Origin: Nocardia flavorosea NBRC 108225
Lineage (GTDB): Bacteria > Actinomycetota > Actinomycetes > Mycobacteriales > Mycobacteriaceae
Reading direction: 5' to 3'
Length of the DNA: 64,000 nt
Assembly (NCBI RefSeq): GCF_001613385.1
Contig: NZ_BDCG01000027.1
Location: 22,502 to 86,501, forward strand
The notes beneath the pieces were generated by a model that saw only the letters and a program-made list of their open reading frames with translations, had not been told where the DNA came from and did no database searches. Numbering within the stretch: the stretch's first letter is position 1; the number at the start of each line of letters is the position of its first letter. This document shows, piece after piece, positions 34,967-43,938 of this stretch. Made by a program: the position numbers and the translations under genes.

Positions 34967-36156
34967 CCGCGCTGAAGGACACCGTGGCGATCAGCGGCAT
35001 CGGCCGCTCGCCCTATGCACGCGACCGGGGCACCACCGAATTGTCGATGGTCACCGATGCCGTCGTCGAGGCGATCCGCGATTCCGGATTGCCCCGCGAA
35101 GCCATCGACGGCATCGTCGGCAGCGGCGTCATGACGGGCGGAGTCGATACGGCTACGGTGGTTTCGGCCCTGGGGTTGCCGAATATCACGTTCTGGGCGT
35201 CCGCGAAGCCGCCGATCGTCAACGCCCTGATGAGTGCCGTACACGCGGTGGCCGCCGGGACCTGCCGGGCGGTGGTCGTCTACCACTCGATGTATCGGCT
35301 GGGGGCCGGCCCGTTCCGCGAGCGCGCGGCATTCGGGTTGCCCGACGGCCGCGCGTCCACCGGTGACGGGCACACCGACAGCGAGCCGTGGGGAATGTTC
35401 GGGTCGACCGGTTACGCGGCGTGGGCTTCGCGGTATCTCACCGAGTTCGGCCGCACCCGGGAGGATCTCTCGTTGATCCCGCTCAACGGCCGCCGCAACG
35501 CCGCCGACAATCCCGGCGCGGTCATGCGGACCCCGATGAGCCGCGAAGATTACTTCGGCGCCCGGATGATCCGGGAACCCCTCTGCCTCTACGACATGGA
35601 CGTGCCGATCGACGGTGCGGACGCCTTCGTGATCACGGCGGCGGATCTGGCAGCGGATCTGCCCACGGTCCCGGTGCTGGTGCATGCGCTCGCCATGGGA
35701 ATGACCGCACACCCCCAGGAACATCTCACCGCAGATCTGCGCGATACCGGTCAGCAGATGACCGCCGCGGCATTGCGTGCCCGCAGTGATCTGTGGATCG
35801 ACGACGTCGACGTCTTCCTCCCCTACGACGGCTTCTCGATCATCACCCTGCGCGCCTTCGAGTCCTACGGGTTCTGCGCGGACGGTGAGGCCGGTGACTT
35901 CCTGCGGGACAACTGGGACACCGGAGAGGACCGGATCCTGCTGCGCGGACGGGTACCGGTGAATCCGCATGGCGGCAGTCTGTCCGAGGGCGGCTCACAG
36001 GGCGCGGGACACCTCCGGGAGGCCGTCGTCCAACTACGTGGCGACGCCGGAAGCCGGCAGGTCGACGGCGCGGCCTCGGCCATGCTCACGCCCGGTGGCT
36101 TCTTCTTCAACGCCCAAGGCGTGGTGTTGCGCCGCGAGGCGCCCCTCCCCGGCTGA
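34963..36156 (+). CDS. Ltp2-type thiolase-fold protein, probable aldolase
   Basis: A 397-residue thiolase-fold protein lacking the nucleophilic cysteine: the CGSG position reads WASAKPP. That loss is typical of Ltp2-like retro-aldolases. A tyrosine in LPYDGFS (Y288) matches one catalytic tyrosine of Ltp2. The region that in Ltp2-type proteins reads SExYxHG is SEGGSQG (341-347), so a second tyrosine seems absent. It overlaps the DUF35 gene by four bases. It most probably cleaves a 3-hydroxy branched acyl-CoA, but activity is unproven. Confidence 0.82.
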   Translation: MTALKDTVAISGIGRSPYARDRGTTELSMVTDAVVEAIRDSGLPREAIDGIVGSGVMTGGVDTATVVSALGLPNITFWASAKPPIVNALMSAVHAVAAGTCRAVVVYHSMYRLGAGPFRERAAFGLPDGRASTGDGHTDSEPWGMFGSTGYAAWASRYLTEFGRTREDLSLIPLNGRRNAADNPGAVMRTPMSREDYFGARMIREPLCLYDMDVPIDGADAFVITAADLAADLPTVPVLVHALAMGMTAHPQEHLTADLRDTGQQMTAAALRARSDLWIDDVDVFLPYDGFSIITLRAFESYGFCADGEAGDFLRDNWDTGEDRILLRGRVPVNPHGGSLSEGGSQGAGHLREAVVQLRGDAGSRQVDGAASAMLTPGGFFFNAQGVVLRREAPLPG

Positions 36157-36191
36157 CCCACCATCGAAACATCAACCAGAATCGGAGACCC

Positions 36192-36710
36192 ATGACCGTG
36201 ATCGAACAACAACTGTCCAGCGCCGAGGTCGACCCGCTGGTGCGCGGTAAGACCTGGGAGGAAATGACCCCCGGCTCGATTTTCCGCACCGCCCGCCGGA
36301 CGGTCACCGAGGCGGACCTCATCCAGTTCATCACCTGGGGCGGGTTCAACGAGCCGTTGTTCTATGACAACTCGCACGCCTCCGCCGGCGGTTACACCGG
36401 CCGGCTGATCCCCGGCGCGATGATCTACTGCCTCGCCGAGGGCCTGATCCTGCAGACCAATGTCCTCAACGGAACGGGCTTGGCCTTCATGCACATGGAA
36501 CTGACGGTCAAGCGCCCGGTCTATGTCGGCGACACCCTGCATGCCCTGGTTCGCACCACCGAATCACGGGCGTCCAGCAAGCCCGGCCGCGGCGTGGTCA
36601 CCGCCCATGTCAGTGTGCGGAATCAGCGGGACGAAGAGGTGCTCGTGTTCACCCCGGTCCGACTGATCCGGGGAGCCGACTTCGTCGAACCCGAGGCAGC
36701 ACACCACTGA
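36192..36710 (+). CDS. MaoC-like hotdog protein without the catalytic histidine
   Basis: A 172-residue MaoC-like hotdog protein. The hydratase motif GDxNPxH appears as GGFNEPLFYD, so the Asp and His (Phe57) are lost, while the downstream TGRLIPGAM helix is kept. It may be the structural subunit of a heteromeric hydratase, as in ChsH1-ChsH2-type enzymes, with the partner encoded elsewhere. The ATG at 36192 has ATCGGAG upstream. It closes the FadE-FadE-DUF35-Ltp-MaoC cluster and is followed by a strong terminator. Confidence 0.8.
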   Translation: MTVIEQQLSSAEVDPLVRGKTWEEMTPGSIFRTARRTVTEADLIQFITWGGFNEPLFYDNSHASAGGYTGRLIPGAMIYCLAEGLILQTNVLNGTGLAFMHMELTVKRPVYVGDTLHALVRTTESRASSKPGRGVVTAHVSVRNQRDEEVLVFTPVRLIRGADFVEPEAAHH

Positions 36711-36718
36711 ACCGAATC

Positions 36719-36767
36719 GGGCCGGTCCCGGTGCGTCTCCTCGAGAGACACGCACCGGGACCGGCCC
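36719..36767. terminator. Strong perfect hairpin between convergent operons
   Basis: Two perfect 18-base arms (36719-36736 and 36750-36767) with a 13-base loop lie eight bases after the MaoC stop and 72 bases before the convergent SDR stop. It can act in both directions. Confidence 0.85.
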
Positions 36768-36838
36768 GCTTGTGCACAGTGACAACACCGCTCGGCTCAC
36801 CGCCGGCAAACCCGCTGCCGGCGGCTACCGACCGTCCG

Positions 36839-37591
36839 TCACATCCCGCCGGTCAGCATCAGCGTATCGCCCGTCAGGTACGACAGATCGTCCGACATCA
36901 GCGCGAGGACCCCGCGACCGAGATCGGTTTCACAGTCGCCGACCCGCCGCAGCGCGAGCGAATTCTGCATCGCCGCGAATCGATCCGGATGGTCCCGGCT
37001 GAATTCCTCGGAGGCAGGTGACATCGCCACGGGCACAACCACATTGACCCGGATGTTGTAGCGTCCCCACTCGCGGGCGGCGACCCGGGAAAGCCCGCGG
37101 ATCGCTTCCTTCGCCATAGCGTAGGCGCCGAAAGTGCCATTGCCCTTCACCGCGGTGCTCGAACCGAAATTGACGATCGACCCCCCACCACCGGCCCGCA
37201 GATGCGGTAGCGCGGCCTGCATCGCATACAGCGTCCCCATCGCCCCCGAGCGCCAGGAGAGTTCGACGTCCGCGTCGGTGATCTCCTCGATCGGCTGCTG
37301 AGCGGAGGCGACGGCATTGTTCACCAGACCGTACAAGCCCCCGAAACGTTCGACCGTGGCCTCGACCGCCCGATCCACCTCGGATCGCTGCGCCACATCG
37401 CAGGCCAGCGATATCGCGGTACCGCCCACGGCTTCGATCTCGGCGACGACGGCAGCGCACTTCTTCTCGGTCCGTCCCGCGAGGGCGACCTGCGCTCCCT
37501 CTTTCGCCAGCGCCAGGGCAATACCGCGGCCGATCCCCTGTCCGGCGCCGGTGACCAGCACGGCCCGTCCGGCAAGTCGCGTCCCCGTCAT
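36839..37591 (-). CDS. Short-chain dehydrogenase/reductase
   Basis: A 250-residue SDR. TGAGQGIG is at 14-21, the Asn-Asn-Ala-Gly motif is NNAV, and the active-site residues are S144/S145, Y157 and K161. It is the last gene of the minus-strand operon amidohydrolase, beta-lactamase fold protein, crotonase, SDR, with 65 bases to the crotonase stop. The ATG follows AACGAGGTAG. A 2- or 3-hydroxyacyl oxidoreductase is likely; the substrate is unknown. Confidence 0.9.
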   Translation of the reverse strand: MTGTRLAGRAVLVTGAGQGIGRGIALALAKEGAQVALAGRTEKKCAAVVAEIEAVGGTAISLACDVAQRSEVDRAVEATVERFGGLYGLVNNAVASAQQPIEEITDADVELSWRSGAMGTLYAMQAALPHLRAGGGGSIVNFGSSTAVKGNGTFGAYAMAKEAIRGLSRVAAREWGRYNIRVNVVVPVAMSPASEEFSRDHPDRFAAMQNSLALRRVGDCETDLGRGVLALMSDDLSYLTGDTLMLTGGM

Positions 37592-37656
37592 ATCTACCTC
37601 GTTTCATCAGCGTAATTCGGAAAAATGAGATGAGTGGGCGCCCGAGCGCACCACGT

Positions 37657-38565
37657 TCAGGGAATATCGCGCCGCGCCAGCCGTGGGGGTCCCGCGGTCC
37701 GCCAGTCGGCAATGTCCACACCCGGTTTCGCCGCCGGGTAACCGTCCCCGTTCACATCGCGCCAGTGCGCGTGATTCAGCTGATGAAGATAGAAATTGCT
37801 CTGCAACGCGGTGCTGAATCCCATCGTGTCCATCGTCTGGTTGACCGAATCCTTGATCAGCAGCGCCGTCATCGTGGGACGCTGGGCGATCCGGCGAGCG
37901 AATTCCACGGTCCGGTCCCCGAGCTCGTCGGGCGGGAAAACCTTGCTGACCATCCCCAGGCGATACGCGTCCTCGGCGTCCAGCGCGTCCCCGGTGAGCA
38001 GCAGTTCCTTCGCCTTGCGGGGACCGAACTCCCAGGGATGGGCGAAGTACTCCACCCCGCACATCCCCAGCCGGGTCCCGACGACATCGGCGAACACGGC
38101 ATCCTCGGCGGCGACGATGAGATCGCACGCCCACATCAGCATCAGCCCGGCGGCGAGCACATTGCCCTGGACCTGTGCGATGGTGATCTTGCGCAAGTTG
38201 CGCCAGTTGCGCGTGTTGGCGAAGAAATGCTGCCATTCCTGCAACATCTGCTGTTCTACCGCACCCGCGCGGGTGCCGCCGTGGACACGGGTCGACGGGT
38301 GTGCATGCGGCCCCGGTTCGGACTCCTGCCGGTGCACCGCCGATCCCATATCGTGGCCCGCGGAGAAGGCCGTGCCCGCGCCCGCGAGGATTACCACGCG
38401 CACGGTGTCGTCGGCCTCGGCGAGACCGAACGCCTCGTCCAATTCCACCAGCAGGCCACGGTTCTGCGCATTGCGTGCCTTCGGCCGGTTCAGCGTGATC
38501 CGGGCGAGCCGGCCCTCGTCCAGCGTTTCGTAGCGAATGAACTCGAACTTGTCCACGGCGTTCAT
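37657..38565 (-). CDS. Crotonase family protein lacking both hydratase glutamates
   Basis: A 302-residue crotonase, longer than the usual 260. The oxyanion segment FSAGHDMGSAVH is present. The first hydratase glutamate position reads GLMLM, and the second falls in FADVVGTRLG, so both are missing. An insertion rich in His, Pro and Glu lies at about residues 78-100. It may be an isomerase, hydrolase or lyase of the crotonase fold. It lies between the beta-lactamase fold gene and the SDR in one operon. Confidence 0.88.
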   Translation of the reverse strand: MNAVDKFEFIRYETLDEGRLARITLNRPKARNAQNRGLLVELDEAFGLAEADDTVRVVILAGAGTAFSAGHDMGSAVHRQESEPGPHAHPSTRVHGGTRAGAVEQQMLQEWQHFFANTRNWRNLRKITIAQVQGNVLAAGLMLMWACDLIVAAEDAVFADVVGTRLGMCGVEYFAHPWEFGPRKAKELLLTGDALDAEDAYRLGMVSKVFPPDELGDRTVEFARRIAQRPTMTALLIKDSVNQTMDTMGFSTALQSNFYLHQLNHAHWRDVNGDGYPAAKPGVDIADWRTAGPPRLARRDIP

Positions 38566-38643
38566 GGCCTCGCGGCCACTCCTCTCGGTCGGCGCCGGCG
38601 TACTCGACCGCGCGCCCTCGGGCAGGGTTGGATCGGTGATGCG

Positions 38644-39768
38644 TCAGGTCAGATCGGCCGCGAGATTCGACCAGTTGGTCAACATTGCCGAACCCCGGGG
38701 CGTGAGGTCGTAGCCGGTCTGCGGATAGCCGTTGCTCAGCACACAGAACGAGATCCCGCTGACCGGATCGCAGAATCCGATCTGATACGCGGACCCGGAG
38801 TGCCCGAAGGTGGCCGGTGAGCCCGTCGCCGGCATCCACCCGTCGGGATTGTCACCCCGGACATTCACGAAGAGTCCGACCGAGGCCGGTTTCGTCCCGC
38901 CGCCGTAGAGTTTGTCGCCCGCCGGGACCGCGGTCACCCGCGGCCGGGTCGCCTCCTCGATCACCGCACGAGACCACAGCGGTGAGTGGAGCAGCGCCTG
39001 GTAGTGCAGCGCGACATCGGCGGCGCCGGCACATACGGAATGCGCCGGTTCGCCCGCCGCCACCACCCGGCGGTCCCGGAAGAACCAGGGCCCCCACGGG
39101 TCTACGTCGGAGCCGTCACCGTCGATGCACACCATCGGGGCGACGGTCGCGATCTGCTCCTCCTCCGTCAGCCCGAGGGCGAAGCCGAGGCCGAGGGGCT
39201 CGGCGATCTCCCGGCGCAGGTAGTCGGCAAGGGACAGTCCGGTGCGTCGTTCGACCACCTCGGCGATGATCCACGCGCTGGAGGTCAAGTGGTACTGCAG
39301 GACTTCCCCGGGCGGGCTGTCGAGCCGCCATTTGGCGAATGCGGCCAGGCGCGCCGCCCGGTCGGTCATCTTCGGATAGCCCAGCGGAGCGAACGCGAGG
39401 CCCGCGGTATGCGTGAGCATATGCGCGAGAGTGACGACTTCTTTTCCGTTGGTACCGAATTCGGGAATGATATCCGCGACCCGCTCGGAGACGTCGAGCT
39501 TGCCGTCACCGACGAGCTTCCAGATGGCACTCGCCACGATGGTCCGGCCGGCCGACTGCAGGAGATACCGGGGCGCCCCGGCACCCCACGTCTCGTTCGC
39601 AACCAGCCGACCGGCCCGGGCTACGGCGACCTGAGCCGACGGGAGCGCGCCGTGCTCCACCTCGAGTCGTATCCGGCGTAGCAGCACGTCGAGCCGGTGG
39701 GGGTCGATGCCGACATCTTCGGCCGGGACGATCTCTCGACTCGACGGGACGGCTTCGTTGCCTGTCAT
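38644..39768 (-). CDS. Beta-lactamase/EstB-fold protein with altered SxxK
   Basis: A 374-residue serine beta-lactamase fold protein (class C/EstB type). The nucleophile motif SxxK reads SAGR, so the general-base lysine is Arg. The YxN motif is YHL, and the third motif GHSG is kept. LTHTAGL and the C-terminal FCVLSNG are typical. An esterase or lactonase role is possible but doubtful with the lysine lost. I chose the ATG at 39768, because upstream sequence lacks family similarity. It follows the amidohydrolase gene on the same strand. Confidence 0.82.
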   Translation of the reverse strand: MTGNEAVPSSREIVPAEDVGIDPHRLDVLLRRIRLEVEHGALPSAQVAVARAGRLVANETWGAGAPRYLLQSAGRTIVASAIWKLVGDGKLDVSERVADIIPEFGTNGKEVVTLAHMLTHTAGLAFAPLGYPKMTDRAARLAAFAKWRLDSPPGEVLQYHLTSSAWIIAEVVERRTGLSLADYLRREIAEPLGLGFALGLTEEEQIATVAPMVCIDGDGSDVDPWGPWFFRDRRVVAAGEPAHSVCAGAADVALHYQALLHSPLWSRAVIEEATRPRVTAVPAGDKLYGGGTKPASVGLFVNVRGDNPDGWMPATGSPATFGHSGSAYQIGFCDPVSGISFCVLSNGYPQTGYDLTPRGSAMLTNWSNLAADLT

Positions 39769-39820
39769 CTGGTGTTCGCGCCCTTTCACCGGCCGGCCGG
39801 TTGCGGATGAACCATGATCG

Positions 39821-41026
39821 TTACTTTGCGCCGAGGAGCTCGAGCCCGTTGTCGCGGAGGAACCACTTGCGTTTTTCCTCACCGAGCCCCTCGACCTTCG
39901 CGTAGAAGTCGGCGGGCTCGCGCAGCCCTTCGGCGTGCGGCCAGTCCGACCCCATGACCAGGGCATCAACTCCGCCCAGCCGATCGGCAAGGTCCACCGT
40001 GTCGTCCTCGGGATAGGGCACGACCCGCACATGGCGCTTGAAGATTGCACTCGGCCGTTCCGTCAGCTGGCCGCCCAGCCACCGGCCGGCGCGCGCCATC
40101 CCGCGGCTCTTGTCCATATGCCGGATGAAATGCGGAGCCCACTCCGCGCCGTACTCGCTGACCAGCACCTTGATATTCGGGAAACGGCCGAACAGATTGT
40201 CGAAGATCAGTGCCGACAACGTGTCCGTGATCGGACGCTCCCCGTAGGTGTTCTGCCACTGCCAGGCCGAGAACTGGAACGGCGCAACCGCATCCCAACC
40301 CCAATGGGGGGCAACATTTTCCTGGTAGTGATATTCGGTGATGTGGAAGGAGATCACCGCGCGCGCCTCGTTGACCCGGGCCCAGAACGGGTCGAAGTAG
40401 GGATCGCCCGGCGAACGGCCGTTCACCGGTCCCGGCGGAAGCATGATGAACTTGGCGCCGGCCGCGAGCACCCGATCGAGCTCCTCGCAGGCCCGATCCA
40501 GGTTGTCCAGCGACAGCAGAGCCGGTGCGTAGATCCTGTCCTGGGTGTTGAAGCCCCAGTCCTCATCGATCCACCGGTTGAAGGAGATGAGATTGTCGAA
40601 GAGCGCCTCGCCCTTCAGATACGCCCACACGAACAGTCCCCAGCCGCCCGGGTACATGATCGACCGCTCGATCTGCTGCTCCGTCAGCTGGACGAGCCGG
40701 TCTTCCTTGTTCCGGTACTCCTTCTGGATCGGCTCGTAGAACCGCTCGGCATCGGTCGCGTCGCCGGACGAGCGTGCTTTCAGCATTTCGACCAGCGAGC
40801 CCGGCACGTTCGCCTGGTCCAGATCATGGTCGAGCGCGGTGACGATCCGATCGTTGGCCAGCAGGATCTTCCGGCTGCCATCCGCCGAGAGAATCGGCCG
40901 GACCGCGGTGTCCAGCTTGCCCTTGGGCATGAACCGGGTGAAGCAGTCATCTGCTTCGACGGAATGCTGGTCGAAGTCCAGCAACTTGTAGGGAAGCTCC
41001 CCCACCGAGTTCTCGATCAGTGCCAT
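39821..41026 (-). CDS. Amidohydrolase family 2 (ACMSD-like) metal-dependent hydrolase
   Basis: A 401-residue TIM-barrel amidohydrolase-2 protein. The N-terminal metal motif appears as DFDQH, with later FHITEYH and GSDWPHAEG carrying His and Asp ligands. Family members hydrolyse ring C-N or C-C bonds or decarboxylate. The ATG at 41026 follows AAGGGA; the in-frame start at 41062 is less likely. It is first gene of the minus-strand operon down to 36839. The AT-rich patch at 41095-41130 is its probable promoter. Confidence 0.87.
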   Translation of the reverse strand: MALIENSVGELPYKLLDFDQHSVEADDCFTRFMPKGKLDTAVRPILSADGSRKILLANDRIVTALDHDLDQANVPGSLVEMLKARSSGDATDAERFYEPIQKEYRNKEDRLVQLTEQQIERSIMYPGGWGLFVWAYLKGEALFDNLISFNRWIDEDWGFNTQDRIYAPALLSLDNLDRACEELDRVLAAGAKFIMLPPGPVNGRSPGDPYFDPFWARVNEARAVISFHITEYHYQENVAPHWGWDAVAPFQFSAWQWQNTYGERPITDTLSALIFDNLFGRFPNIKVLVSEYGAEWAPHFIRHMDKSRGMARAGRWLGGQLTERPSAIFKRHVRVVPYPEDDTVDLADRLGGVDALVMGSDWPHAEGLREPADFYAKVEGLGEEKRKWFLRDNGLELLGAK

Positions 41027-41100
41027 CGTGAGATCCCTTCGCACAGTCGGTCGCGTCGGCATCGGGTGATGCCGGTCAGCCTCAACATGAGAGACTCTAT

Positions 41101-41119
41101 CTTAATGATATACCTATTC
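41101..41119. promoter_or_regulatory. AT-rich site CTTAATGATATACCTATTC
   Basis: This site lies 75 bases upstream of the amidohydrolase start. It matches the site at 49805-49823 (upstream of mcr) at 15 of 19 positions by eye. It may be a shared operator or simply a similar promoter core. Confidence 0.4.
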
Positions 41120-41208
41120 ACAAGATATCGGCTTGCATCGGATGAATCCGGCCCTGCCGCCGCGCGCAGTGCGGCGACAACCGGCCGGGCATCCTCGGAG
41201 CCGGCGGA

Positions 41209-42360
41209 TCAGTAGGTACGCAAACCCATACTGCGGGCGATACCGTTGCGCTGAATCTGGCTGGTCCCCCCGGAAATGGTGGTCACGATGGATTCGCGGT
41301 AGCGGAAACTCATGACACTCTCCGTGGAGAACCCGTGCCCGGCCAGCACCTGCATACCGAGCCGGGCAGCATTGGCATAGGTTTCCGAGCCCTTGAGCTT
41401 GGCCATCGCACCTTCACGCGAGCAGGACATCCCCTGCGACAGCATCCACGCGGCCCGCCGCGTCAGCAACCGGGCCGAATCGATCTCCACCTGCAGATCC
41501 GCCATCGCGTGCGCCAGCGCCTGGAACTCGCCGATCGGGCGTCCGAACGCATGCCGGACCTTCGAGTATTCGAGCATCTCGTCGAGCGTCGCCTGTGCGG
41601 CACCGACGTAGCCCCCACTGAGCAGGACCCGCTCGAGCTCGAGGTTCGAGAGCATGACCTTCCATGCCTCCCCCTCCGGGCCCACCAGAGCCGTCTTGGG
41701 CACCTTCACATTCTCGAGCGTGATCTCGGTGGTACCCAGAATGTGGCGGGCCAGCGTCGGGGTGCGCCGGATCTCCACGCCGTCGGCGTTCGGGTCGACC
41801 AGCAACAGGCTCAAACCCTTGTGCTTGGGCTCGCGCGCGCCGGTCCGCACGTACATGGCGATCGTGGTGTTGGGCTGACTCCCGCCCGTGCACCACATCT
41901 TCTGACCGTTCACCACGTAGTGGTCGCCGGCGTCGGTGGCACTTGTGCGCAGCGATGCGGCGTCGGATCCGGCCTCCGGTTCCGACATCGCCACCGCGAG
42001 ACGGTGTTTACCCGTCATGATCTGTTCCCGCACCCAGCGCTTCTGCTCCGGATTCGCCCACCGGTTCACGGTCATGGCGGGAATCAGCACCCCGATGAAG
42101 CACATGGACACATCGAAACTCGCCCGCCCCAGTTCCTCCGCGATCAGGGCGAGCTCGAGCGGCCCCCCGCCCTCGCCTCCGTCCTGCTCCGAGAACGGGA
42201 GCGAGAACCAGCCGAGGTCGGCGAAGCCGTTCAACAGTTCGGCCGGAAGCACCTGCTCCTCGTCCCACTGCTTCGCCGTCTCCGGCGGGCATACCTTGGT
42301 CACGAAATCCCGGGCCGTTTTCCGGAGCATCTCCTGCTCATCGGTCATCCCAAAATCCAC
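41209..42360 (-). CDS. Acyl-CoA dehydrogenase
   Basis: A 383-residue acyl-CoA dehydrogenase with AVAMSEPEAGSDAASL, NGQKMWCTGGSQ and YSKVRHAFGRPIGEFQALAHAMADL. The glutamate in NLELERVLLSGG is placed as in isovaleryl- and long-chain acyl-CoA dehydrogenases, while the MCAD-type YEGT position reads SGGT. The GTG start at 42360 has GAAGGA upstream. It is separated from the operon ahead of it by the terminator at 42806 and from the next by a promoter-like patch, so it is probably transcribed alone. Confidence 0.92.
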   Translation of the reverse strand: MDFGMTDEQEMLRKTARDFVTKVCPPETAKQWDEEQVLPAELLNGFADLGWFSLPFSEQDGGEGGGPLELALIAEELGRASFDVSMCFIGVLIPAMTVNRWANPEQKRWVREQIMTGKHRLAVAMSEPEAGSDAASLRTSATDAGDHYVVNGQKMWCTGGSQPNTTIAMYVRTGAREPKHKGLSLLLVDPNADGVEIRRTPTLARHILGTTEITLENVKVPKTALVGPEGEAWKVMLSNLELERVLLSGGYVGAAQATLDEMLEYSKVRHAFGRPIGEFQALAHAMADLQVEIDSARLLTRRAAWMLSQGMSCSREGAMAKLKGSETYANAARLGMQVLAGHGFSTESVMSFRYRESIVTTISGGTSQIQRNGIARSMGLRTY

Positions 42361-42805
42361 GAGTGCGTCCTTCCCACACTGAGCCGCGCGGGCATAAGCC
42401 AGCCTGCATTATCTAACTAATTGTACTATAGGACGAATCTACGGCTCCAAGTTGTGTTCACGAGAGCTCCGTCACGGTCCGTAGGTCGGGCCGGATTCTT
42501 CGGAGGTGCCCTGGGTGGCTGGAGACGCGACCGAGAAACTTGCACCATCGACGGAGCAGGCACCGCCCATGTGCTGAGGCGGCCATCGCACGAGCCCGGG
42601 GCACGATCAGCTCCTGTTCCAGCGCAGCACGCGGCCGCCGGTGATCGTCGGCTCATCGCGTGCCCCGCGATCCAGCAGCGATTAGCAATTGGCCGGCCCG
42701 CTACCCGCCCGGGGCAGCGCGAGCTGGTCAGGGCGGTGAATCAACAACGATTGCGCCACGCGCCCGGCGCACTCGATCCCATCGGCAGCGGCCGGAGAAC
42801 GCAGA
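42361..42805. other. Intergenic region without a recognisable gene
   Basis: About 445 bases between the FadE start and the terminator of the LLM operon. The part next to FadE is AT-rich (42405-42432, with TAACTAATTGTACTATAG) and is its probable promoter. The rest is GC-rich. A 159-codon open frame exists on the plus strand, but its composition and protein sequence look non-coding. Confidence 0.5.
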
Positions 42806-42845
42806 GCGCGGGGACTGCCGCGACAGATCGCTGCAGTCCCCGCGC
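42806..42845 (-). terminator. Strong hairpin after the LLM monooxygenase gene
   Basis: Perfect 13-base arms (42806-42818 and 42833-42845) with a 14-base loop lie 42 bases downstream of the stop at 42887 on the minus strand. Confidence 0.8.
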
Positions 42846-42886
42846 CGAAGGAGCAGGCCTCACCTACTCATACCCCCATAGCCTTG

Positions 42887-43876
42887 TCAGGCTTCGGTGA
42901 CCTCGATATGGGGCAGTACCTCGGACTCGAACAGACGCAGGCTCGCCCAGGCCCGCTCCGGATCGGTCCCGCCGAAGAGTGGCCGGAAGATGAGGTGGCC
43001 GTCGGCGCCGAGTTCGTCGGCGATGGCTATACATTGTTCCGGGGTCACCAGCTGGTAGGCGCCCCCGGCGCGAAGCTCGTCCACAGAATTGATCGGGGGG
43101 TACCAGTTACTCGTGCCGTGGCCGGATTCGGCGATCCACTTCGCATAGGTGTTACCGGCGTGCATGAGATTCGGCCCGACCTCGGCCCAGGCGGCATCGG
43201 GATCGTGAGTCACGTGCAGGAATGTCGGGCCACGGGGCACCCACGGTCCCGGATCGTTACCCAGTTTGAGGCACTCGTCCCGATACCAGTCCCAGAACTG
43301 GGGCTCGGCCGGATCGAAACCGTCACCGAGATGCGCCGCGCGCCGCGCCGGGGCCTCGGCCGCCCCGGCCATGATGATCGGCGGCCCCGGTCGCTGCGCC
43401 GGTCTCGGCGTGACCCGCACTGTCTCCCCGCGGAATTCGAACGGTTCGCCCGTCCACGCCTTACGGCACACCTCGACGGCCTCGATCACCCGGGCCCGGC
43501 GCTCGCTGCGGCCGACGCCGTACATCTCGAATTCGGAGTGGACATACCCCGCGGCGAATACCGGGCTCATCCGCCCGCCACTCATCAGGTCGGCGATCGC
43601 GAGGTCTTCGGCCAGCCGGATCGGATGGTAGAAGGGCGTCAACAGGATCGGGCGGAACTTCATCCTCGACGTCCGGCCGGCCGCGACCCCCGACGCCACG
43701 AGCGGCGACGGCAGATACCCGTCCGCCGCGCCGTGGTGCTCGCCGAAATAGGTGAGATCGAAACCGAGCCGATCGGCCCAGGAACAGATATCGAGGACCG
43801 TCTCGGCGAGCTGCGCCGAGGTCGCGGAGGCGAACGACGGTCGCCGTAGATCGAATGACAATCGAAGATGGGGCAT
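42887..43876 (-). CDS. Luciferase-like (LLM class) flavin- or F420-dependent monooxygenase
   Basis: A 329-residue bacterial-luciferase-like protein. The N-terminal barrel segment ends YFGEHHGAADGYLPSP, followed by LLTPFYHPIRLAEDLAIADLMSGGR and IIMAGAAEAPARRAAHLGDGF. Such enzymes use reduced FMN or F420 for Baeyer-Villiger-type or hydroxylation reactions; the cofactor cannot be decided here. It is the last gene of the PaaK-like, ligase-like, SDR, P450, LLM set. ATG start with GAGGAG upstream. Confidence 0.88.
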   Translation of the reverse strand: MPHLRLSFDLRRPSFASATSAQLAETVLDICSWADRLGFDLTYFGEHHGAADGYLPSPLVASGVAAGRTSRMKFRPILLTPFYHPIRLAEDLAIADLMSGGRMSPVFAAGYVHSEFEMYGVGRSERRARVIEAVEVCRKAWTGEPFEFRGETVRVTPRPAQRPGPPIIMAGAAEAPARRAAHLGDGFDPAEPQFWDWYRDECLKLGNDPGPWVPRGPTFLHVTHDPDAAWAEVGPNLMHAGNTYAKWIAESGHGTSNWYPPINSVDELRAGGAYQLVTPEQCIAIADELGADGHLIFRPLFGGTDPERAWASLRLFESEVLPHIEVTEA

Positions 43877-43938
43877 AGCAGAAAGACTCCTCGATGAGTG
43901 AGCAATGAAAGGCCGGCCCGAAAGCCGGCATGGACGAG

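Noticed and set aside
42421..42900. 159-codon plus-strand open frame upstream of the LLM operon end
   Set aside because: It contains the terminator hairpin and has no protein-like composition or ribosome site.
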